Below, piece by piece: positions 1 to 4,146 of a stretch of 5,256 nt of DNA. The number at the start of each line of letters is the position of its first letter. Position 1 is the stretch's first letter. The position numbers were made by a program, and so were the translations under genes. The notes beneath the pieces were generated by a model. That model had not been told where the DNA came from. It searched no databases and worked only from the letters and a program-made list of their open reading frames with translations. This stretch comes from an uncultured Dorea sp. (GTDB lineage Bacteria > Bacillota > Clostridia > Lachnospirales > Lachnospiraceae): the NCBI GenBank assembly GCA_910585725.1, contig CAJUFA010000067.1, positions 1 through 5,256 of the forward strand, in the 5' to 3' direction.

Positions 1-104
1 AAGTATATCAACTGACTGGGGAAGATTCACTACGGTATGTTTTGTGTCGCTTACATAAGAACATGCAGTTTACCTACTTGGACATGGAGATTTTAATTTG
101 TTGT
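1..104. other. Unassigned left edge, possible CRISPR leader or tail of an upstream gene
   Basis: No gene can be assigned here. In + frame 3 the sequence is open from position 3 to a TGA at 135-137 (44 codons), entering from outside the window. The translation matches no Cas protein I recognise and may be chance. TTCACTAC at 26-33 is the reverse complement of part of the CRISPR repeat, with partial complementarity across 24-39. If the array reads rightward, this AT-rich stretch is where the leader would lie. Confidence 0.3.
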
Positions 105-140
105 TTATGGATACGACAATGTGTCGTTCTACAGTGAAGC
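105..140 (+). repeat. Decayed fifth CRISPR repeat, in register upstream of the array
   Basis: This 36-base segment lies exactly one 66-base period before the first clear repeat. Its last eight bases (133-140, AGTGAAGC) equal the repeat's 3' end, and TCGT at 124-127 also sits in register. In total 13 of the last 19 positions match, while the 5' half has lost nearly all similarity. The following 30 bases (141-170) then have exactly spacer length. It could be an eroded repeat with a fossil spacer, or a leader end that happens to resemble the repeat. The exact register favours the first. Confidence 0.55.
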
Positions 141-170
141 AGATAACCCAGACCTGGATGAAAAGGAAGA

Positions 171-404
171 GTTTGAGAGTAGTGTAATTTCGTATGGTAG
201 TGAAGCCTAATGCGGGCGTGCGTGCTGTGAATTGCAGTTTGAGAGTAGTGTAATTTCATATGGTAGTGAAGCCGTGGCAAGTTCCGCAAACGAACTTCGC
301 AAGTTTGAGAGAAGTGTAGTTTCGTATGGTAGTGAAGCAGTTCCACACATACACTGACGCGGACGTGCGTTTGAGAGAAGTGATATTTCGTATGGTAGTA
401 ATGT
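171..404 (+). CRISPR. Short CRISPR array, type II-like repeat, 4 repeats and 3 spacers
   Basis: Four 36-base repeats start at 171, 237, 303 and 369, exactly 66 bases apart, separated by three 30-base spacers (207-236, 273-302, 339-368) that differ from one another. Repeats begin GTTTGAGAG and the first three end GTAGTGAAGC. Length, the GTTTGAGAG start and 30-base spacers are typical of type II (Cas9) arrays of Firmicutes. Relative to the first repeat, the second differs at 1 of 36 positions, the third at 2 and the fourth at 6. The fourth is altered mainly at its 3' end (ending GTAATGT), as expected of a leader-distal repeat, so the array probably reads left to right on the + strand. No cas1, cas2, csn2 or cas9 gene and no convincing tracrRNA lie in the window. 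The array is therefore either the tail of a locus continuing to the left or an orphan. The array call is secure from periodicity; the type assignment is from repeat resemblance only. Confidence 0.93.
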
Positions 405-422
405 TTTTGTATGGAAAATCTG

Positions 423-568
423 ATTGGTAATGATTCCGATGTAATTATAGCCCTCTATATTCCGCATATCCCTCTGTTTACACCGAAAAATGACTGTTTA
501 CCAGTTTAATGTAGGCATTTTCAATATTACCAATTATAATGAATAATGTATCTTGTAAATCTGGTAAA
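423..568. repeat. Four TTACCA/TGGTAA motifs around the promoter, possible operator sites
   Basis: TGGTAA occurs at 425-430 and 562-567, and TTACCA at 498-503 and 527-532. Each copy on one strand has an 8-base perfect inverted partner: ATTGGTAA (423-430) with TTACCAAT (527-534), and TTTACCAG (497-504) with CTGGTAAA (561-568). The two TTACCA copies are also direct repeats in a longer block (about 498-511 and 527-541) with one inserted base. The 527-534 copy abuts the -10 element, where a bound protein would block polymerase. The motif is seen directly; a regulatory role is inference. Confidence 0.4.
512..540 (+). promoter_or_regulatory. Sigma-A-type promoter for the membrane-protein gene
   Basis: A perfect -10 hexamer TATAAT lies at 535-540. 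TAGGCA (4 of 6 match to TTGACA) lies at 512-517, giving a 17-base spacer. Transcription would start near 547 and leave a 5' leader of about 87 bases before the GTG at 634. It is the best promoter-like pair I found in the region and is correctly oriented for the downstream gene. Confidence 0.6.
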
Positions 569-633
569 AATTGTATAGAAAGGAAAAGTAAGTTGGAGGA
601 AGAGAGAGGGGAGTAGGGAAGAAGCGGACAAAG

Positions 634-1293
634 GTGGAAATCGTGCTGATGGCGGTGGTGGTATTATCGATTATACGCCAATTTTTCCTGGGGAATTATC
701 ATAATATGTTCCTGGGCGTCCTGACGTTGATTCTTTTTATGATACCGAAGGTTATTGAGATGAGGCTAGGAGTGAGTATTCCGGCGGGACTTGAGGCGAT
801 TATCCTGATTTTTATCTTTTCTGCAGAGATTTTAGGTGAGAACAATGCTTTTTATGTAAAGATCCCGATTTGGGATACGATGTTACATACAACGAATGGT
901 TTTCTGATGGCGGCGATCGGATTTGCCATGATCGATATCTTTAATCGAAGTGAGAAGTTTTCGATTAAGATGTCTCCGTATTTTGTTGCGTTTGTTGCGT
1001 TCTGTTTTTCTATGACGGTGGGAGTGCTGTGGGAATTCTTTGAATTCAGCATGGACTGGTTTTTTCAGACGGATATGCAGAAGGACTGGATCTTGCCGGC
1101 GATCAGTTCAGTCAAATTGAATCCAAACGGAGAGAACGTTCCGGTGAAGATGGTTATTGATTCCGTGGTAATCAATGGGCAGGAGTGGAATCTTGGAGGA
1201 TACCTGGATATTGGTATCGTAGATACCATGAAGGATTTGATGGTGAATTTTATAGGAGCAGTGGTATTTCCGTTGTGGGAATACTATATCTGA
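634..1293 (+). CDS. Polytopic membrane protein, DUF2238/YjdF-like
   Basis: This encodes a 219-residue integral membrane protein of unknown biochemical function. Hydrophobic segments lie at about residues 2-17, 24-41, 51-68, 84-103 and 114-133, with a shorter one at about 201-216. Charged residues in or beside membrane segments form recognisable blocks: WDTMLH (80-85), WEFFEF (133-138, followed by D141) and DTMKD (197-201). This pattern resembles the DUF2238/YjdF family of predicted membrane proteins, where such Asp, His and Glu residues are conserved. A hydrophilic stretch of about 50 residues (143-195) separates the last two blocks. The start is uncertain. GTG at 634 gives the longest frame but has only GGGAAG (616-621) well upstream. 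ATG at 649 has AGGTGG (632-637) at a more normal distance, so the protein may be 214 residues. It has its own promoter and leader and is transcribed towards the ATPase gene, so it is not in that operon. The reading frame is secure; the family assignment is from memory of motifs. Confidence 0.75.
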   Translation: MEIVLMAVVVLSIIRQFFLGNYHNMFLGVLTLILFMIPKVIEMRLGVSIPAGLEAIILIFIFSAEILGENNAFYVKIPIWDTMLHTTNGFLMAAIGFAMIDIFNRSEKFSIKMSPYFVAFVAFCFSMTVGVLWEFFEFSMDWFFQTDMQKDWILPAISSVKLNPNGENVPVKMVIDSVVINGQEWNLGGYLDIGIVDTMKDLMVNFIGAVVFPLWEYYI

Positions 1294-1361
1294 AGCAGAG
1301 AGGGAAGGGAAGACTTGCAGCGTCTTTAATTCCGCAGGTGAAAGATGAAGGGAACTGCCAA
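1294..1361. other. Short intergenic segment after the membrane-protein gene
   Basis: These 68 bases between the membrane-protein stop and the long hairpin are purine-rich and hold no supported gene. Small open frames here only run on into the opposite strand of the ATPase gene. Confidence 0.5.
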
Positions 1362-1396
1362 TCCCGTAAGTGAAGGAGGAACCTTCGCTTACGGGA
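1362..1396. terminator. Bidirectional terminator-like hairpin between convergent genes
   Basis: Arms 1362-1376 and 1382-1396 are complementary over 15 bases around a 5-base loop (AGGAA), with one G-T wobble at 1371/1387. The stem is GC-rich at its base (TCCCG/CGGGA). It sits between the two convergent genes, and its right arm covers the ATPase stop codon (TAA, complement of 1389-1391). No clear T-run follows it on either strand, so it is not a textbook intrinsic terminator. It may act as an mRNA 3'-end stabiliser or a weak bidirectional terminator. Confidence 0.65.
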
Positions 1397-3503
1397 GGAT
1401 CAGATACGCATATTCTCCCCACATGGAAGTATCGATGATGCGGTCCATTTTGAGGTATTCGGCTTTTACAGCCATTAATATGTGCCTCATATTCAGGATT
1501 TCATTTTTGCAGACGGAGATTGCGCATGCATTTAGTAATATATTTTTGATCGTGCCGCCGCAGAAATCAAATTGGCGGGCCAGATAAGGAAGATCCAATT
1601 GGCCGACGGGCAATTCCGGTATCAGGCAGCTTTCCCAGATTGCCAGACGCTGTGCTTCATCCGGCGGCTGAAAACGGATCACATATTTTATTCGCCGCAG
1701 GAATGCCGGATCGATGTTATTCATGAGATTTGTCGCCAGGAGTACGATGCCCTCATATTGTTCAATTCTTTGCAGAAGATAAGAGACTTCCGTGTTGGCA
1801 TATTTGTCTTTTGCGTCGGAGACTTCACTTCTTCGTCCGAAGAGAGAATCTGCCTCGTCAAAAAATAGTACCATATTTGTCTTTTCGGCATAGAGAAATG
1901 CCTGTTCTAAATGTTTTTCTGTCTCACCGATATATTTATCCACGATACAGGACAGATTCACTTGATAAAGAGGAATGTCAAGTGCGTTGGCGATCGCGTG
2001 GGCGCTCATGGTCTTGCCGGTTCCGGGAGGTCCGCAGAGGAGGACCGTGACGGCTCGTCCATAAGCATATCTTTCTTTCAGGTTCCAGTCTTCAAAGATT
2101 CTGCCGGTTCCATTTACGCTGGAAATTACATAGTCTAAAGATTTTCGGATATCAGGCGATGCTTTTAAATCGTTGAGGAGTACTTTAGGATAAATGATAT
2201 GGCCGGGACTGCTGCCGGTGGTATCGGAAGTTTTCTGAGTGATGACCTGATAGCATAGTTTGGAAAAATGAAAATTCCTCCGGGGCTCGTCGGTTCCATT
2301 CCGTTCCTGCCAGGCGGACAGTACGCGGGAGATCTCACTGGGCGTTAGCTGGTAACACCGGGCGCAGCGGAGAATATCCAGGTCGATTCCATATTGATTA
2401 GCGAAGCCTTGCCATACCAGCTTGCGCATCTGATAGTCAAGAGGCGTAAGTTCCAATAAGACGGAGATAGTTTCCTCATGTCTGTATTTGTCCAGGATTT
2501 GCCGGATGGAAATATCTGTATCTGTACATACGATCAGGGGAAGACCCTGTTCGATGGCAGGAAGGATCAGACGCTTTGCCAGCGCTGCTTTTGTAATCCC
2601 TATCAATTTTACACATTCTTCTGTAAGTCCATAAAGACAGAGCCCGCCGTTCTGGAAAAGAACTTCCCGGATCAGCTGCATACTATATGCAAAGAAATTC
2701 TCTTCTGTCATGCCGGACCAGTCGGTGAGATCGGCGAGGACGAGACTTATACCCAGAAGCTTTGCCGTGTGCTTTGCCAGAAACCGACGGCCTCCGTTTC
2801 CTGTGAATTGAACGAGACATCCTGATTTTTTGGCGGATGAGCCGATATGACGGTCTGGGGTCATTGTGTATCGGACGGGGAGCTCGGTGAGACGTCCTGA
2901 GTTTTTAAGGTGCGCAGCGGCGTGTGCAGCCAGATCTTCATATGCGTAGAGGGGATGGAGATGTAAGCTTAAGGAGAAGACGGTGCACAAGGAGTTTAAA
3001 GGTTCGCCCGGCAGGTTATCTCCTAAGAGAAACCCAAGGACCCGGTCATCCAACATCAGTTCTGCGTGTTTTACAGGACTCTTTCTGTGGTCGATGTAGC
3101 AGATCAGAGAGAGTCCGTCCAGTTTCCGGCGAACATCGTCCCAGGAAGGAAAGGAGATGCCTTCCAATTGATAGGCCAGATTCAATGTCACGCCTACACC
3201 GGTGTAATACTGCAGCAGAGCGGCGAATTCGGGTGTATAGAGAACGGCCAGGCACAGGTCGACGGCTGATTCGATCACATGGTCTGTTTGTCTGCCGTTG
3301 TCGGCCAGAGCGAGCAGATAATGATAACGGTTATTTTCTTCCTCACGGGCGGCTGACCATGCTTTAAGGGACTCTTCGGACACTTTCCGGACCATGCGGT
3401 TTATAGAGGGAAAGCGTTCATAGATACCCTTATGTCCCTGTTCTTCCAGATGAAGAAGGGTTCGGGCAATGATCAGATGGATCGTAGTTTCCAGAAATTC
3501 CAT
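1389..3503 (-). CDS. Tandem AAA+ ATPase resembling the eCIS ATPase Afp15/Pvc15
   Basis: This 704-residue protein has an N-terminal region without recognised motifs (1-220), a degenerate AAA module (about 225-400) and an intact C-terminal AAA+ module (about 440-690). The second module has Walker A GPPGTGKT (491-498), a KYIGETEK pore-loop-like segment (523-530), Walker B VLFFDEAD (545-552), sensor-1 ATNL (N592), paired arginines FLRR (603-604) as arginine-finger candidates and a sensor-2-type CGGT (648-651). In the first module the P-loop is reduced to TGNGGRR (234-240, no Lys) and the Walker B position reads LCLYGLT (288-294, no Asp-Glu), so it is probably structural. This layout, length and the FGRRSEV(S)DA..KYAN block match the ATPase of extracellular contractile injection systems, thought to help assemble the particle in the cytoplasm. 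The ATG at 3503 is well supported by GGAG (3509-3512) five bases upstream. The upstream remnant at 3538-3627 suggests the gene once closed an operon. No other injection-system gene is visible, so another AAA+ remodelling role remains possible. The AAA+ call is certain; the eCIS link is probable. Confidence 0.9.
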   Translation of the reverse strand: MEFLETTIHLIIARTLLHLEEQGHKGIYERFPSINRMVRKVSEESLKAWSAAREEENNRYHYLLALADNGRQTDHVIESAVDLCLAVLYTPEFAALLQYYTGVGVTLNLAYQLEGISFPSWDDVRRKLDGLSLICYIDHRKSPVKHAELMLDDRVLGFLLGDNLPGEPLNSLCTVFSLSLHLHPLYAYEDLAAHAAAHLKNSGRLTELPVRYTMTPDRHIGSSAKKSGCLVQFTGNGGRRFLAKHTAKLLGISLVLADLTDWSGMTEENFFAYSMQLIREVLFQNGGLCLYGLTEECVKLIGITKAALAKRLILPAIEQGLPLIVCTDTDISIRQILDKYRHEETISVLLELTPLDYQMRKLVWQGFANQYGIDLDILRCARCYQLTPSEISRVLSAWQERNGTDEPRRNFHFSKLCYQVITQKTSDTTGSSPGHIIYPKVLLNDLKASPDIRKSLDYVISSVNGTGRIFEDWNLKERYAYGRAVTVLLCGPPGTGKTMSAHAIANALDIPLYQVNLSCIVDKYIGETEKHLEQAFLYAEKTNMVLFFDEADSLFGRRSEVSDAKDKYANTEVSYLLQRIEQYEGIVLLATNLMNNIDPAFLRRIKYVIRFQPPDEAQRLAIWESCLIPELPVGQLDLPYLARQFDFCGGTIKNILLNACAISVCKNEILNMRHILMAVKAEYLKMDRIIDTSMWGEYAYLILP

Positions 3504-3508
3504 GTTTT

Positions 3509-3512
3509 CTCC
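3509..3512 (-). promoter_or_regulatory. Ribosome binding site of the ATPase gene
   Basis: GGAG on the minus strand lies five bases before the ATG at 3503-3501, and AGGAAA sits just upstream of it. This fixes the start of the ATPase. No strong promoter is visible in the 35 bases between the upstream remnant's stop and the start, which fits transcription from further upstream, now through the transposon. Confidence 0.75.
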
Positions 3513-3537
3513 ATTTCCTAAAAGATTTATTAATGAT

Positions 3538-3627
3538 TTAATGATTCCACAGCAAACCGGCGCCCCTTAACCTGCATTCTAACTGTACAGACGGTAAATT
3601 CTGAACAGAGAAACGAATATCCTGCAC
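3538..3627 (-). pseudogene. C-terminal remnant of the gene upstream of the ATPase, cut by IS66
   Basis: On the minus strand this reads 29 codons and a TAA (3538-3540), ending 34 bases before the ATPase start. The translation begins VQDIRFSVQNLPSVQLECRL and ends in GLLWNH. It alternates polar and hydrophobic residues like a beta-strand and has no rare-looking codons. The frame continues into the IS66 end to a stop at 3703-3705, including an ATG (3681-3679), but no Shine-Dalgarno precedes that ATG. A 47-residue intact small gene is therefore less likely than a truncated tail. Spacing and orientation suggest it was co-transcribed with the ATPase. I do not recognise the family. A second frame is also open across most of the segment, so coding status is probable, not proven. 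Confidence 0.5.
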
Positions 3628-3628
3628 G

Positions 3629-3650
3629 GTAAGCGCCAAATATTCCTGCG
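3629..3650 (+). repeat. Probable IS66 left terminal inverted repeat
   Basis: The segment starts GTAAGCGCC, matching the GTAA start that characterises IS66-family ends, and lies 104 bases upstream of tnpA. It also coincides with where the ATPase-side gene remnant would be broken. The matching right end lies outside the window, so its exact length cannot be set. Confidence 0.5.
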
Positions 3651-3679
3651 GATTTTCTAATTCCCTGGATTCCTCTATC

Positions 3680-3717
3680 ATTGTAAATGAAAGATAGTTA
3701 GACTATTTCACTACAAT
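3680..3717 (+). promoter_or_regulatory. Imperfect dyad just upstream of IS66 tnpA
   Basis: Three nested complementary blocks, ATTGTA/TACAAT (3680-3685 with 3712-3717), TGAAA/TTTCA (3688-3692 with 3706-3710) and TAGT/ACTA (3695-3698 with 3702-3705), form a 15-pair hairpin with two small bulges and a 3-base loop. It ends three bases before the GGAG (3721-3724) of tnpA and contains TACAAT, a possible -10 element. It could be an operator, or an RNA hairpin limiting tnpA translation from transcripts entering from outside. Confidence 0.45.
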
Positions 3718-3732
3718 TATGGAGAATAGGTT

Positions 3733-4050
3733 ATGACATCTGCACGCAAAGTTCGTGTTCCCATGGGGGAACAGATCAGGATTATCAATGAATGCCGCCA
3801 GAGCGGTATGACAGATGCTGACTGGTGTCGTGAAAACGACATTTCTGTAAGCACTTTTTATAACTGGGTCAGCCGCTGCCGGAAAGCGGCAGCGGATCAG
3901 ATCCCGCCACCGAATTATGGTCATTGTGAGATCCCGCGTTCAAAGCAGGACGTGGTTCCCATTGACATTGTTTCGGATCACCTTACGGAACAGAATACAG
4001 CATCACAGATGCACCTTGCTACGAAAATAAAACTCGTAGCCAAGAACTGA
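3733..4050 (+). CDS. tnpA: IS66-family accessory protein TnpA, probably truncated
   Basis: This 105-residue protein is the small DNA-binding accessory protein of IS66 elements, which acts with TnpB and the TnpC transposase. Residues about 12-50 hold a helix-turn-helix of the IS66 OrfA type: the segment GMTDADWCRENDISVSTFYN (25-44) followed by WVSRCR. The ATG at 3733 has GGAG at 3721-3724, eight bases upstream. The C-terminal tail (KIKLVAKN) lacks the region of about 25 residues that usually ends these proteins. Instead of tnpB, an opposite-strand IS110 element follows. The tail coded after about 4018 is therefore likely supplied by the inserted IS110 end, making this a chimeric, non-functional tnpA. 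The family call is firm; the truncation is inferred. Confidence 0.8.
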   Translation: MTSARKVRVPMGEQIRIINECRQSGMTDADWCRENDISVSTFYNWVSRCRKAAADQIPPPNYGHCEIPRSKQDVVPIDIVSDHLTEQNTASQMHLATKIKLVAKN

Positions 4051-4117
4051 ACCTTGACAACAAATGTTTTCAACAATCATGGAAGCATCACGATAAAGCA
4101 GTCATAAAAATGGCTGC
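4015..4117 (-). other. Hairpin cluster in the downstream flank of the IS110 recombinase
   Basis: Three inverted repeats follow one another. At 4015-4044, CTTG plus CTACGA pairs with TCGTAG plus CAAG, with one bulged base and a 9-base loop. At 4054-4073, TTGACAAC pairs with GTTTTCAA with one mismatch and a 4-base loop. At 4098-4117, GCAGTCA pairs with TGGCTGC including one G-T wobble, with a 6-base A-rich loop. The set may mark the element's structured end, a weak transcription stop for the recombinase gene, or part of a guide-type RNA. No run of T follows any stem. Confidence 0.45.
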
Positions 4118-4146
4118 CGTCAGTGAAATATTGGTATTACAAAAAA

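Larger units (their letters stand above)
405..633. other. Intergenic region with promoter, TTACCA motifs and purine-rich leader
   Basis: I see no gene between the last CRISPR repeat and the membrane-protein gene. The stretch holds a promoter (512-540), four TTACCA/TGGTAA motifs (425-567), and a strongly purine-rich segment from about 577 to 640 with several Shine-Dalgarno-like cores. GGAGGA at 595-600 is the best of these, but it is too far from the start codons of the next gene to serve them directly. A frame starting TTG at 593 meets a stop after seven codons. Confidence 0.6.
3629..4018 (+). mobile_element. Left part of an IS66-family element, interrupted by IS110
   Basis: The element appears to start with GTAAGCGCC at 3629; IS66-family terminal inverted repeats begin GTAA. 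The 104 bases to tnpA and the TnpA product fit an IS66 left end. A complete element would continue with tnpB and the large tnpC transposase. Neither follows, because an opposite-strand IS110 element takes over. The right boundary near 4018 is inferred from where TnpA-like sequence seems to end. The right inverted repeat is not in the window. The family makes 8-base target duplications, so 3621-3628 should recur beyond the far end. Confidence 0.6.

Noticed and set aside
24..39. Possible tracrRNA anti-repeat (partial complement of the CRISPR repeat, 12 of 16 positions)
   Set aside because: Complementarity covers only the 3' part of the repeat and collapses where the 5' half, the part retained in mature crRNA of type II systems, should pair. 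No terminator-like stems follow in the expected pattern.
74..467. Two minus-strand open frames across the CRISPR array
   Set aside because: Their translations are periodic copies of the translated repeat (LHYHTKLHYSQT-like and SLPYEITLLSN-like), an artefact of a 66-base period divisible by three.
553..579. Second promoter (TTGTAA with TATAGA)
   Set aside because: The spacer is only 15 bases and both hexamers are weaker than the promoter at 512-540.
852..1052. Minus-strand open frame inside the membrane-protein gene
   Set aside because: It is a shadow of the well-supported + strand gene, with no ribosome binding site and no recognisable product.
2478..3367. Several + strand open frames of 67-147 codons opposite the ATPase
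   Set aside because: They are Cys/Arg-rich shadow translations antisense to an intact AAA+ gene, and no ribosome binding site was evident for them.
3679..3681. ATG that would make the ATPase-side remnant a complete 47-residue gene
   Set aside because: No Shine-Dalgarno precedes it on the minus strand, and it lies inside the IS66 left end, so the frame extension is more likely incidental.
4054..4059. TTGACA as a -35 element on the + strand after tnpA
   Set aside because: No -10-like hexamer lies 16-18 bases downstream, no gene follows on that strand, and the bases are better explained as one arm of a hairpin.
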